From contig JAVHKY010000023.1 of the NCBI GenBank assembly GCA_035079385.1, positions 4,790,001 to 4,854,000 of the forward strand: DNA of 64,000 nt, read 5' to 3'. A program made the translations under genes and the position numbers. Below are positions 35,362 to 47,029 of this stretch, one piece after another. The stretch is from Aspidiotus rigidus. Lineage: Eukaryota; Arthropoda; Insecta; Hemiptera; Diaspididae. Numbering within the stretch: position 1 is the first letter of the stretch; every line of letters starts with the position of its first letter. Under the pieces are notes generated by a model. That model ran no database searches. It was not told the origin of the DNA and worked only from the letters and a program-made list of their open reading frames with translations.

Positions 35362-35369
35362 ATTTATAT
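35362..35369 (-). promoter_or_regulatory. Possible TATA box for the middle NADK first exon
   Basis: TATAAATA on the minus strand about 40 bp before the ATG at 35325, with a GAGTGCAG initiator-like sequence in between. AT-rich surroundings make a chance match possible. Confidence 0.3.
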
Positions 35370-35374
35370 CGTCG

Positions 35375-36130
35375 CAATGAGTCGCGAACGTACACATCTT
35401 ATTGGACTTATTCATATTAATCTCGATTTACACAAACTTTTGGGATCACAATTCAATAATGTCAATGATATTCACTTCATCTTGGAAACCGAACACGCGA
35501 TACGTTTTTTACTTCGCGTATCGACATAATGCCGAAATTAATTGCAAAATCCAGACACGGAACACACCAAGTACGCACGAATAAAACAATTATAGCTACA
35601 GCTTATTATTTATAAAATCGCTTGTTTTTTACCAAGGAACACGAGAATTTTCCGAATGGGCTTATATTAGCCTATTTCGTTAATAAGTCCGTTTGAAGCA
35701 CAGCGCATGCGTTGTAACGTATGTTGGTAATTAATTTTTACTCGAGGGTTTGACGAGTTCCGTCAAATTTTTCTTCACATCATCGAGATAGATTTACGAT
35801 TATGACCAGACCTATAATTTAGGAGTGTGCAGAAAAAATTTCACGCGAAGCGTTCCGTATAGGTATTGAAATTGTCTCACGTTCGTTTGTGACGATGTCT
35901 AAAAGCAGCGTACAGTTCTTCTTTTTTTTTTCAGAATTAAAATATTGTACATATCTGGTTGAGAAAAATTTTTCTCGGCGAAATTTTTGTGAATTTAACC
36001 TCATAATGCCAACATTAAGTGCACGATAATTCTTGCGAAACGTTTTTGCGGTGAGACTATCGTATTTCTGAACGCATTTCATTGCTTGTAAATTAAAACC
36101 CATTTAAAATTTCGGACCGAAAGGTATATA
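35375..36130. other. No gene seen
   Basis: AT-rich. The minus frame 35819-36103 has no motif. Confidence 0.4.
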
Positions 36131-36139
36131 TATTATTGG

Positions 36140-37010
36140 AAATCCACTCAAATCAAAACTACAGATTTAGTCAGATTTTTTGGCCTCTTATTTGACCGAG
36201 ATTTTCATATCAATGTCCTTAAATACTTGTCCCATCCCCGGTTGGGATGCAACCGAAAATTACTTCTAAATTTATACAAAAATCTCTTTCGATCACAAAT
36301 GGATTACGGTGCCCCTATCTGTAGTCTTGCCAGTACGTCTGTTTTATCGTTACTCGATACAACCCAAACTACTTTCCTATGACTACAGCATTCAGAACAA
36401 GCTCCAGACTTAGTCTCTGGACCTTCTCTCTCCACTCGCCGAGACATTCGTTCATCCAACCTTCTCGATTCCAAATCTCTTCATCTACAAATTTATTCTT
36501 TCTCAGATTTGTCCGGTCTTCATTCACTATCCAGAAAAACATGTCCGCACTCTTCTAGAAACCTCTTGTACTCGCCGCTTGAAAATTAACGCTTGGATAT
36601 TCCTCGATGACTCCTTACTGTGGATCTCATGAAAGCTCCAAAAATAAATAACTCTTACCTCTATAGACGGCATATTACATAAATATTCGACCCATTTGCA
36701 GCCCATCTAAGTGCGATACTGGTCTGATAATCGCAATTAGCTCAACTGCAACCGGGATAAAAATACTTCCCTCTGATAGACTCTTTCTCATCTCTCCAGG
36801 CTGTTACCGATATTTCCTCTAATAACCCACTCATCGAACGAATTTTTCTGGCTCTTCACTCATTAAGAACGATTAACCCTCACCTCACACTAGCTTAGAT
36901 TCCGGGCTATGTTGACTTTCCCTATCATAATGCAGAGCGACAATGCAACCAAACTGTCAACTTCATTTCCAAAAGCAACAGACTGCTTATCGATCTCGGC
37001 TAAAGACTTG
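36140..37010 (+). pseudogene. Degenerate I-type LINE: post-RT and RNase H region
   Basis: Broken frames give GCNRKLLLNLYKNLF, MDYGAPICSLASTSVLSLLD (about 36300), a long linker, and an RNase H end block (IPGYVDFPYHN, about 36900). It aligns with the 17.7-20.0 kb copy in order and sequence. Its 3' part continues after unrelated insertions at 38420-39035. Confidence 0.75.
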
Positions 37011-37604
37011 AAAATGGTATTATGCCCTCCAATTTTCAGTACACTTCCTGGAAAAAACGGTTCAATAACAGCAAATTGAGAAAAGTCGTAATTAAACCTT
37101 TAAACTGGTTGCTGTTTTCACGAGTTCAAATATTTATTCGAACGTCTTCGAATAACTATTCTTCTTGCGTATCAACAATTTTTCTCATTTTACTTTCACC
37201 TTCGTTCGTAACAGACGCGTTCTCTACGCGAAATTTCCCCGAAATATTCTCACGTGATCGCGCCGAGATCGTGCCGAAAACCCCCTATAAAACTGGCACC
37301 ATGAGTCACTTTCGTCACTTCTCTGGCAGCTTCACCCAGCTTCCTCTCCTGTTTTCCTTCTAGCTTTCTCGCCTTCCTCTTTGCTTCTTTCCACAATCTT
37401 CTCGGACTGTTCGCCGCGGTGTCCGCGGGTACAACAGTGTACTCACTTCGGCTAAGCCTCCACAGAACCCGCAGAACTGGTCTCCTTTGACCCCTCGATT
37501 TTGTACCATCGGCCAATCTATCTCCATCTCTTTCTTATATCTTTAACTCAAGCCAACAGTTCCTTTCTAACTCCCTCACTCATTCACTGTCAAGTTATGT
37601 ACAA

Positions 37605-37912
37605 GGAAAAGACGACGGCTTCCTTAACGAAGTTAAATGAGGAACGCAGGAAACCAGTTTCATGAGTCAAATGGGAAGACCTAGAAAAAGCTAGTATAAA
37701 GAAGGCCTAGACTTACTAGGAGCCTAGTATAATATAATTCGAATGTCTAAATTTTTCTCGAATCTCGAGCTATAATTATATATGATAGAAGGAGACTTAA
37801 AAAAATTTCGACGCTGGAGCTATATATGATGGGAGTCAAAATTTTTCTGATTTTTTTTCGGACATCGTACGGCAAATTTCTCACAAAACCGGTCATAGCA
37901 CAGGTTCCCTCT
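37605..37912 (+). mobile_element. HINE-like element, tandem member 1
   Basis: Left module GACGACGGCTTCC, TTAAC-GAA-GTTAA (37624-37636), then CTAGGCC-type sequence, two minisatellite-like units and the right end GGACATCGTACGGC...CACAGG-TTC-CCTCTG. It abuts the next copy directly. Confidence 0.65.
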
Positions 37913-38356
37913 GAAAAAACGACGGCTTTCTTAACGAAGTTAGACGAGGAACGCAGGAAACCTGTTTTATGAGTCAAATTATAATATGATAGGAGGAGGA
38001 CTTGCAAAAATGTCAACACTCGACCTATATACGTGACCCTGTCTATAGAAACCCGCCTTAGTGTTCAATTACAATCAGGAGAAAGGGAATCTTCTTTCCT
38101 CAGTAAAAGATCCTTTTCTCCTGATTGATATTCAACACTAAGGCAAGGTTCTGTTGAGGGAGTCACAGACAGGAGAGGGACTTGGAAATATCATGTATTG
38201 CTCGAGGGTCAAAATTTTTCTAAGTCCCCCTCCTATCGTATATAACTGGAGAGTCGAAATTTCTCCAAGTTTTTCACCGGACGGCGTACGTCGCACGGCG
38301 TACGGCACTCGCCAAAATTTTCAGAAGACCCCCATAGAACAGGTTTCCTGTTAAAA
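37913..38356 (+). mobile_element. HINE-like element, tandem member 2
   Basis: It begins AAACGACGGCTTTCTTAACG immediately after the right hairpin of member 1 and ends with CGGACGGCGTACG repeats and AACAGG-TTT-CCTGTT (38338-38352). It contains minisatellite units and the hairpin at 38055-38144. Head-to-tail tandem copies are typical of Helitron-type transposition. Confidence 0.65.
38055..38144. repeat. Imperfect ~36-nt hairpin
   Basis: GCCTTAGTGTTCAATTACAA (38055 on) pairs with TTGATATTCAACACTAAGGC (to 38144) with a few mismatches, and AATCAGGAGAAAGGG pairs with CCTTTTCTCCTGATT. The loop is about 17 nt. It sits inside a minisatellite unit of the HINE. Its size is like a miRNA precursor, but a small palindromic insert is equally likely. 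Confidence 0.75.
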
Positions 38357-38419
38357 CGTCCATCTTTATACAAAGAAAACGACTTCTTCTTTATGATGTC
38401 GCGTACAGCGCCGATCCAC

Positions 38420-39035
38420 CGCCAAGAGCTTACGGAGCCGACAGGTTCTCTTTACCGCTCCATCATGGCGTACGGACCGCCAGACAAAACATGGTAAACA
38501 TCACACCGTCATTCCAGACGAGGGCCACACTCTTCTCACTCACACGTACCTTCTTACAAATCTCGCTCCTCCATCGTGTCCTCATTGCCAGGACGAAAAT
38601 CTAACTGTGGATCATTTCTTTACATACACTGTTCTAGTGCCGCGCTTCATAAGCGGCAACCGGCAACCACACGAGCAACTGCAACCAAATCAAAAGATTT
38701 TGATTCGGTTGCTCACTTTTTTCCAGTTGCTTATTGTATGTTGTGTGTTGCCAGTTGCCCGTTTCTCTTAGGTTGTTGCTTACGTAGCGCGGCACTTACA
38801 ACCTACACGATCTGTCCTCAAAATACCATCTGACACAAGCTCCGCACTGAAGAAGAATCTCAACCACCATCGACTCAAGTTCAACTTATCTAAACACCAC
38901 TCAATTTTACGACCACATATAACATCTACTTTTGACATTAATTACCCTCGACCACGACTCACCGTTCATTCACCATCTCTTAAGTTCAAGTATGTAATCT
39001 AAGTCACCTCGAGCAAATAGACTGTAAGTGCAGCT
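38420..39035 (+). pseudogene. LINE 3' end, interrupted by a MITE
   Basis: The translation includes LLTNLAPPSCPHCQDENLTV then DHFFTYTVL, the C-terminal Cys/His module also seen at 19.5 and 54.2 kb. The MITE at 38636-38796 splits it just after that block; coding-like sequence resumes with CAACCTACACGATC. The 3' UTR ends around CGAGCAAATAGAC. Confidence 0.7.
38636..38796. mobile_element. 161-bp MITE with AGTGCCGCGCT ends
   Basis: Perfect 11-bp terminal inverted repeats AGTGCCGCGCT, with subterminal AAGCGGCAACCGGCAACC mirrored by GGTTGTTGCTTACG. Flanks TCT/TAC do not give a clear duplication (TA or TWA possible). It is inserted in a LINE tail. Confidence 0.75.
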
Positions 39036-39039
39036 GTAA

Positions 39040-40110
39040 TATTCGTTAAATGGAGAGAAACTATAAAACAATGATGCCATAAGTGACAACAGAAGTCGAA
39101 TTTTTCAGGTAAAAGAGCTTTTAGTATAGTATAAATCAAGTAATGCTTCTAGTAATTTGACTTATAGTAACTCGCTCTTTTAATTAGGATGTGGTCAACT
39201 AATAATTCTACAGTCATACTAACCAATAGTCACTGTCTAACTCATTACACGTCGTAACGTGAAACGTAATTTGACAAAACTAGACTTTAAACGAAAACTG
39301 AAGTGGTTACAAAAATTGTGGAGTCCAATATTTAACGTCACACCAAAAGTCTTGATTTTCAGACACGGAATTATAGGGTAACGTTTAAGTAAAGTCCAAC
39401 GATCAGGATATGAAAAAGGCTCTTGGACGTCTGTAAGGTATCTTGAAAAATACAGTATAATTCCAATGAGTGCCCGCTGCGTGATACCAAGGTACTAACA
39501 GTTATGTTTTTCACGTGTAGATCCCCATAATTGGGAATGACTGTAATTTCAGCAAAAGAAGATGGCAGTTAGCTACTTCTCTTAGCTTCCTTCAGAAAGT
39601 TTCATCTTGCTGTGCAATTTTATCTTTCTTCTGAAAGCAATCAATATCTAGTCCGCCGATTTCTCAATCTGAATATACTCTGACTTTTTTAACAAGGAGT
39701 CTGTTTCATAGGAAGGTCATTTGGGAACAAAGGCCGCCGTCTGCTAATTGTTATTCCAGAGGAGTGAGGGATCTGACTTGCCTTAGTAGGAATTAACTCG
39801 GAAAATCTCCGACACTCCAGCTACTTTAGGAGGGAAACTTGGAATAATTTCGACCTTTGAGCTACATGCTCTGCAAAGTCAATTGGAAAGTAGAAGTCGA
39901 TCTTTATTTTTTCAATTCATTCAATACGAGCCGCAACGGATCCTACATATATGAGGGACAAAGGAGGCTGCCAAATCTATAAGAATAATGGACTCGAAGA
40001 ATTTCAAGAGAGAACCTATTTTACAGAGAGAAATGTGACAGACAAAAAATAAATGAAAATCATGTTCCATGTCTTTTATATTTTATCAGTCATCTTGAAA
40101 TATTTCAGTC
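39040..40110. other. NADK intron; no gene seen
   Basis: AT-rich. A degenerate HINE-like end (AACAAGGAGTCTGTTTCATA, 39690) and two decayed 45-bp units near 39800-39870. Nothing coding. Confidence 0.4.
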
Positions 40111-40118
40111 TAGGCTTC

Positions 40119-41529
40119 TACTAGGTCAAGTGTTCGTGAGATATTATACGTTTACCCCTTTACCTGTCTTGGCGTCGTATAGGTCTTCTATGAGAAATAC
40201 GAGGTAGCGCGAACTCGCTCCGCTCGTTCGCCCCCTGTCTCGCTGTTGTATTGGAATGGTATGTGACAATTCAAGTCTAGGGGACTTGGAAAAATTTCGA
40301 CTATCCAGCCTTTTTTTTATTTAATTATTAACAGGGAACCTGTTTTATGGGGGGCTATTTGAGAAATCTGCCGTGCGCCGTGCGCCGTGCGCCGTGCGCC
40401 GTCCGCCGTCCAGCGAAAAACAGAAAAATTTCGACTCTTGAGCTATATATGATAGAAGGGGGACTTGGAAAAAATTTCGACTCTCGAGCTATAGATGATA
40501 GGAGGGGGGGACTTAGAAAAAATTCGACTCTCGCGCCATATGTGATAGGAGAGGGACTTAGAAAAATTTCGACTCTCGAGCTATATATGATAGGAGGGGG
40601 ACTTGGAAAAAATTTCGACTCTCGAGCTATAGATGACAGGAGGGGGGACTTAGAAAAAATTCGACTCTCGCGCCATATGTGGTAGGAGAGGAACTTGGAA
40701 AAATTTCGACTCTCGAGCTATAGATGATAGGAGGGGGGACTTGGAAAAAATTCGACTCTCGCGCCATATGTGATAGGAGAGGGACTTGGAAAAATTTCGA
40801 CTCTCGAGCTATAGATGATAGGAGGGGGATTTAGAAAAATTTTGACTCTCGAGCTATATATGATAGGAGGGGGACTTGGAAAAAATTTCGACTCTCGAGC
40901 TATAGATGATAGGAGGGGGGACTTAGAAAAATTTCGACTCTCGAGCTATATATGATAGAAGGGGGACTTGGAAAATTCTCGACTCTCGAGCTATAGATGA
41001 TAGGAGGGGGGACTTAGAAAAATTTCGACTCTCGAGCTATATATGATAGAAGGGGGACTTAGAAAATTCTCGACTCTCGAGCTAAGAGTGGAAATTTTAA
41101 CAAGGAACCTGATTTATCCAGTTGGTCTAGGCCTTCTTTTTACTACCTTTCTCCAAATCTATTTAATTATTCAATTATTCAATTATTTAATTATTTAATT
41201 ATTTATTATTATTTATTATTATTTATTTATTTATTATTAATTCTTGTACTAGGTCAAGTGTTCGTGAGATATTATTCGTTCACCCCTTTACTTATCTTGG
41301 CGTCGTATAAGTCTTGTATGAGAAATATTTTGAGGTAATATCAACTTTCGTGGGGCGAACGAGCGATCTCGCTGTTGTATTGGAATGGTATGAGAAAATT
41401 CAAGTCTTTTTTGAGAAATATGAGGTAGCGCGATATTTAATTTTTTAATTATTGAATTATTTTATTATTTTATTATTTAATTATTTTATTATTTTATTAT
41501 TTAATTATTTTATTATTTAATTATTTAAT

Positions 41530-41569
<40 letters not shown>

Positions 41570-41598
41570 TCTATTTATTCATTTATTTATTTATCTAT

Positions 41599-41637
<39 letters not shown>

Positions 41638-41980
41638 TTCATTTATTTATTTATTTATTATTATTAATTCTTCTACTAGGTCAAGTGTTCGTGAGATATT
41701 ATTCGTTTACCCCTTTACCTATCTTGGCGTCGTATAAGTCCTGTATGAGAAATATTTTGAGGTAATTGTGAGTGTTCTATATTTTGAGGTATCAACTTTC
41801 GTGGGGCGAACGAGCGTTCTCGCTATTGTATTGGAATGGTATGAGAAAATTCAAGTCTTCTATGAGAAATATGAGGTAGCACCCCCTGTCTCGCTGTTGT
41901 ATTGGAATGGTATGAGACAATTCAAGTCTAGGGGACTTGGAAAAATTTCGACTATCCAGCCATATATGATAGGAAGAGGG
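40119..41980 (+). repeat. Threefold segmental repeat (CTAGGTCAAGTGTTCGTGAG)
   Basis: A ~190-bp segment starts CTACTAGGTCAAGTGTTCGT, includes CTTGGCGTCGTATAAGTC and TGTTGTATTGGAATGGTATG, and occurs at 40119, 41247 and 41680. The first and third end in minisatellite-like GGGGACTTGGAAAAATTTCG. TTTA-rich tracts separate the copies. Confidence 0.8.
40330..41125 (-). mobile_element. HINE-like element, reverse orientation, 45-bp array of ~15 units
   Basis: The right end on the minus strand reads from AACAGG-GAA-CCTGTT (40330-40344), then GCTATTTGAGAAATCTGCCG and five GCCGTGC/GCCGTCC repeats. The array 40430-41085 is the reverse of the 7.8-9.9 kb array (GACTCTCGAGCTATATATGA). The other end (AACAAGGAACCTGATTTATC, 41089-41108) is a decayed left module. 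Confidence 0.7.
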
Positions 41981-42445
41981 ACTTGGAAAATTTATTTATT
42001 TAATTATTTAATTATATTAATTATTTAATTATTTATTTATTTAATTATTATTGAATTAATTATTTATTATTATTACGCGGGGTGTACTCGCGAATTTCTG
42101 AATCACCCACGGGGTAGAGATTTTCTAATTATTAATTATATTAATTATTTAATTATTTATTTATTTATTTAATTATTTAATTATTTAATTATTTAATTAT
42201 TTAATTAATAATTAATTAAATAATTATTTATTATTATTACGCGGGGTGTACTCGCGAATTTCTGAATGACCCACGGGGTAGAGATTTTCTAATTATTAAT
42301 TATATTAATTATTTAATTATTTATTTATTTATTTATTTATTTAATTAATTATTTAATTATTTATTTATTTATTATTAATTATTATTATTACGCGGGGTGT
42401 ACTCGCGAATTTCTGAATCACCCACGGGGTAGAGATTTCTCTTGA
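41125..42445. repeat. AT-rich tract: (TTTA)n, TTAATTATT repeats and a 3x GC-rich unit
   Basis: (TTTA)n runs at 41530-41660. The unit ACGCGGGGTGTACTCGCGAA, then TTTCTGAATCACCCACGGGG and TAGAGATTT occurs at 42075, 42237 and 42390 (about 157 bp apart), separated by TTAATTATT arrays. No genes. Confidence 0.9.
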
Positions 42446-42446
42446 C

Positions 42447-42469
42447 GGGGGGGGGGGGGGGGGGGGGGG
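42447..42469. repeat. Poly-G tract (23 G)
   Basis: Uninterrupted G run joined to a fourth partial TACTCGCGAGTTTC unit. The true length is uncertain in any assembly. Confidence 0.9.
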
Positions 42470-42779
42470 TACTCGCGAGTTTCAAAATCGGGGTCCGGCG
42501 AGAGAAAAGACATGGAACATGTCAAAATTTTGACCTTAGAGCTGTATTTGAATAATAAACTTCAAAAAATTTTGCTGGTAGACTAAAATATTTATAATAA
42601 GACTTTGAAGAGAAGAATAAAAGAAATGAGAAGCAAGCAAAGTGAGCTGCGAGTTTTTGACATGTTTCTAACCTCATTTGAAATCTTAGGACAATACTTG
42701 ACAAACGTGAGGTAACTCTCTCCAAAGATGGCGACACCAAGGAATATATTATATTCATGCTAGCTTTAGAATTAAGCTC

Positions 42780-43665
42780 AAACTAAGCTTAGGTAGTAAA
42801 AAATATACTGAGGTTCTCAAGACCTCCCTAGTATGGAACGTATTTTCATACCAGCTTTATACTAGGCTTCTGTAAGAGTTATACACTAGACCTAGATTTG
42901 TATTAGGATCATAGTATATTGTATGTCAGGCCTAGTATAGTCTAGTATGGGGCTTTTATACTTGCCTTGAGTAGGTTTATACGAAGCTTATCTTGGTTCA
43001 GACTATGCGTTCTATCTAACATGAGTTTGTAAGCTTTGAACCAAGTGAGAAGATGATATTTATTTCAACAGACAGAATTCTGTAGTACCATGATCTTAGG
43101 GCCCTGATTTACTTTACAGACCTAATTATATTACGTAGCAGGAGGAGAACTTGGAAAAATTTATTTTTTTGAGCTATACATATCAGGGAGGAGACTTTCA
43201 AAAGTCCCGACCATCGAATGAACCTGGAAAATTTTCCACCTGTGAGTTATAATAAGATAGGAAAGGGACTTGGAAAATTTTTCATCTCCGAGCTATTATA
43301 ATAGGAAGGGAACTTGGAAAAATTTCAACTCTCAACCTACATAATATTTCGAAGTCCCTAAAATAAGTCCAGGTCACTGATGACGTCCCATCTAGAAGTC
43401 CCCCCCGTCCTATCATATTATAGCTCGGAGGTTGAAATTTTTCCAAGTTCCCTTCCTATGATAATAATTATATAGCTCGAGAGGCAATAAAAATTTACAC
43501 TCTTGAACTATATTATACTAGGCTTATAGTAGGTCTGGGCCTTCTTTATACTAGTTTTATACCAGGGCTACGCTTCCTTGAATTCTCAATACCAAAACCA
43601 ATTTGACCCATGGAACAGGTTCCCTGCGTTCCTCGTTCAACTTCGTCAGGGAAGCCGCCGTTTTT
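42780..43665 (-). mobile_element. HINE-like element, reverse orientation
   Basis: The left module in reverse is clear at 43600-43660 (CCATGGAACAGGTTCCCTGC, TTCAACTTCGTCAGG). Next to it is CTAGGCTTATAGTAGGTCTG, then decayed 45-bp units (43140-43500), and CTAGGCC-type repeats at 42840-42990. The order is that of the other copies reversed. Confidence 0.55.
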
Positions 43666-43669
43666 CCAA

Positions 43670-43905
43670 GTTTCCCTCCTATTGTATAAAGATTGGAGCC
43701 TGATACTTTTCCAAGCTCCCCCCCCCCCTATCATAGATATATAACTCAGAAGCTGAAACTTTCCTAAGTCCTCCACCTATCACATAAGGCTTGGGGGCTG
43801 AAATTTTCCCAAGTTCCGAAAATAATGACGTCACAATTTGAATGCCCTCGCGCTTGTTTTCTGTAAATATTTCCTCAACAAAAGACATAGCGGGTTCCCC
43901 GCTAA
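43670..43905 (+). mobile_element. HINE-like right-end fragment, AGCGGG subtype
   Basis: Three 45-bp-like units (43680-43815) then GACGTCACAATTTGAATGCC and the terminal AGCGGG-TTC-CCCGCT hairpin (43889-43903). It is end-matched to 2620-2704 and 63520-63606. Confidence 0.55.
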
Positions 43906-43909
43906 TAAC

Positions 43910-46185
43910 TCAGAAGATTTCGACAATGCAGTGAAGCACGTAGGATAAGTCGAGGCAAGAAAAATACGGAATCAGTTTTCAAAGGATGAAAGAATAAACT
44001 TCTTAAACTTGATTGTTAAATTATTACAAATTTTGAAAATAGTATTTAATAAGAACATACAATCAAAAAAAACTTTTATTGTATAGACCTGTTATTGACT
44101 GAATTTTTCACTATACTGAAGGTATACAATGATGAGTTGAACGATACGTCAAGAATGAGTTAAGAAAAAAGAAGTTAGAAACAAAACCGTTTTAAAACAG
44201 AATCACAGATTAACACCCGACTACAGCAATCCAAGAAGAATTACTCACGCGATAAAGACTATATTTTACTAGTTTTTTGTCTTGAACCACCCTACACGTG
44301 TTTGTATCGTACGAGGATGAACACCGAACACGTTAGAAAAAAAATTGTCGTTCTCAATATTCAAGGTCACGGATGTCGTAAACTCTTCATGGATGCTTGT
44401 ACGCATAATCAAACCTCCAATTAGGTTTTTGATTTATACCTACTCAGTCAACATCTTAAAGAACGTACTTTACTGGTACATCTCTTCAGATTACGACGTA
44501 TATGTTTGATTTTTTAAAAATTCTCAAGTCATTTCTCCTTCTTACAAGCCTAGAACTCGGAAAAATTTTCAGTTCTCATGTAAGTAAACATAACAGGAGA
44601 TTACTTGGAGAATTTCGAATTTTTGTCAACATCTATGAAAATAGGAGACTCGCAAAAATGCTGACACTGTATTATCAAACAGATTTATTCACACACGTAA
44701 CGTAAAATTTTGTCAATGGTGGAATAATACGCTAATTTTGAAAAAATTGACAATTATTGACCGAGCGACCGGTTTCGAACTAGAAGCGGCTAGTTACGGA
44801 GAAAATGACGAGAAATAGGAAAGAAAAATGAAAAAGAAAATCATGAATAAACAGGTGGATCAGATGTTGACATGTAACGTGTAAATGGATTGAAAAATAC
44901 ATACTCTCAGTTATTTTAAGAACGTTGTTGCAGGTTCGTTTAATAGAAATTAAGGTACCTAGTCTATTCATTTTTGCTCCTTTCTCACTGTATTGGAGCG
45001 GGGGGGCGGCGGCAAAAAATCCATCGAAAGTGTGCCTTTTTTTATTACAGTGTTCAGCCATGGCCGAAGGAGAATCCGATGATGACTTTTTTGAAGAATT
45101 TTGGAGATTATTGTAATCGTGTAGATGTTCTTTGAACCGGTCCTTAGCCTCAGACTCTTTTCGTCCAGGCCTAAAGCTTTCTTCTCATTTTTGGTGATTT
45201 TACCTTTCGAATTAATTGTTCCTTCGACCTAATTATTTCAGTTTATTTATTTTTCGAACCAAATTTTTTATTAATTTTCACTACTTTATTATCATTATTC
45301 CATCAATTTGGACCAAAATTTATTTCGTCTCTGTCCTTAACCTCCTGTTTTCAAATTCTTCGTTCATTTTAATGTTATTTCGAATATAATACCTGTGATA
45401 GTCATAGTCTGCGATGATATTTCGTGTTAGGTCCCCAATCAAATCTTATGATTGTCATCAACAAAGCCCGGATTCCACGGCATTTGTCGAATCATTTTGC
45501 CAAGGGTGGAAAGCTTGAAAATCAGATAGAAGTTTATTTTACGGGTAATGGGGCCAGTAAAACAAATTTTATCTTGCCGAAAAATGCCAAAAATGGAATA
45601 AATGCAGGAAACGGGGTTTAAAACCGAATAAGACCGAAAATTACCATTTTGTTAAATATTGTCCGATATTTTATAATTTCGGACAAAATTAGGTGAATTT
45701 TATTTAAAATTCAGGAATCATGGTGAAAATTAAAACCTTTTTCTTGAAAATATTATTTTTAGTCCTAAGTCGAGAAATTAAAAACATTTTGATTGAAAGA
45801 TTGCTAGGATTTTTTTTTATAAGTTCAATCCAAATGCGTTTATTTTGGTCAAAATTATGTAATTTTGGTTGTAAATTGGATAATTCTGAGCGTGAATTTG
45901 TTAAAGCACTAAAAACGAATGTTTATTTAATTTTTTTCTTTTAAATGCCGAATAATGCCGAAAATGCAACATTAAGTGCCGAAATTTTCAATTTTTAGTG
46001 CCGAAAAATCCGGGCTCTGGTCATCAGCTATGACCAATAAAATATGTGACCGCAAATGAAAACACTGGCCTTGACCGCAAAATGCTTCTTTCTCGAGAGA
46101 GAGAGAAAACAAACTTCCTAATTAAAAAAAAAAATTAAATTAAATTAAATTAAAAATATAGAAGAAAAACGACAATTGAAAATAA
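43910..46185. other. NADK intron; GCCGAAAAT-rich stretch, no gene supported
   Basis: 45570-46010 contains repeated TGCCGAAAA/ACCGAAAA motifs separated by AT-rich DNA. An 18-codon ORF with good initiation context (GCCATGG, 45060) encodes an acidic peptide (MAEGESDDDFFEEF) and stops; it may be chance. (AAATT)n at 46125-46150. Confidence 0.35.
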
Positions 46186-46189
46186 TATT

Positions 46190-46715
46190 CTCATCTCCTG
46201 AGACATATCAAACCAACTATACTATCAATTACGTATGCACGAAAAATTATCAATAAATCAATAATAAATTTAAGAATGAAGTCACCATGAGTCTTGCAGC
46301 ACATTTGATTAAGACCAAAAAATTGTTCACAATTCATTCAAACTTGAAATTTTAACATCGAGTATGACTGATGAAAAAAAAAAAAAAAAAAAATGAAAAA
46401 AAGAATAAAAAATTAAAAGGTTTTTTTCATGACAATACACGTATTGATAACAAGGAAATCCTCTTCTCGTAAGGTGAGCAGTTTCTCGTAATAGTGAGAA
46501 ATTTTTCAAACATTGAAAATTTCTCGAGAACTACTCATCCGATCCACAGAAAAATGCAAATGAATATCTTCAGATGTAACACTACAATATGGCCAAGTTA
46601 CAGAAATATCCATCAGGTAGTTTTGGAGGAGATCCATGGACAAAAAAATCTTATACCTCTATAAATAAATAAATAAATAAGCAAATAAATAAATATATAA
46701 GGAACCTGAACGGAC
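46190..46715 (+). repeat. Dispersed repeat family X, copy 1
   Basis: Aligns in two blocks with 53920-54138 and 54633-55345: GACAATTGAAAATAATATTC..., then GAGAACTACTCATCCGATCC, ACAATATGGCCAAGTTACA, CATCAGGTAGTTTTGGAGG. It ends in (AAAT)n and TATATAAGGAACCTGAACGG. No coding sequence. Confidence 0.7.
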
Positions 46716-46930
46716 GGGTCCCTAGAAAAGCCGGTAAAAGTAGTTATGACAGTAAAATGATATCAATAAATTTCGACTTGACCACGATTCTTTTGGTCTA
46801 CTTTTTAAAACTCTATGGGAAAGTACTTTGAACGTCATAAAAAAAAATTAACAATTCCGATTAAAGTATAAATTTAGAAAAATTATATTTCTATTTCCTC
46901 GATTTGTATATTATTCACAGCACAGGAATA

Positions 46931-46940
46931 AAAAAAAATT
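46931..46940 (-). terminator. Pol III terminator for tRNA-Gly
   Basis: AATTTTTTTT on the minus strand about 10 nt after the tRNA 3' end; four or more T is the Pol III stop signal. Confidence 0.75.
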
Positions 46941-46949
46941 TACAGAGCC

Positions 46950-47020
46950 TGCACCGCCCGGGAATCGAACCCGGGTCGCAAGAATGGGAATCTCGCATGA
47001 TACCACTACACCAGCGGTGC
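46950..47020 (-). tRNA. tRNA-Gly (anticodon CCC)
   Basis: On the minus strand the 71 nt run from GCACCGCTGGTGTAGTGG to CCCGGGCGGTGC plus discriminator A. The acceptor stem (GCACCGC/GCGGTGC) is fully paired, the D arm has GTAGTGGTA, the anticodon loop is TTCCCAT (CCC) on a CGAGA/TCTTG stem with one G-U pair, and the T arm is CCGGGTTCGATTCCCGG. Internal A box (TGGTGTAGTGG) and B box (GGTTCGATTCC) are intact. No intron. A T run (minus strand) begins about 10 nt downstream and would terminate Pol III. It lies in an NADK intron in the same orientation. Confidence 0.96.
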
Positions 47021-47029
47021 TTCAAACAG

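Noticed and set aside
40347..40685. 112-codon frame with alternating LYMIGGGLGK motifs
   Set aside because: Minisatellite translation preceded by GCCGTGC repeats at a HINE end.
44761..44800. GGTTTCGAAC resembling a tRNA T-loop
   Set aside because: No matching acceptor, D or anticodon arms around it.
45061..45117. Acidic 18-codon ORF with GCCATGG context
   Set aside because: Too short to support, ends in a stop, no donor site and no conservation visible; mentioned only in the region note.
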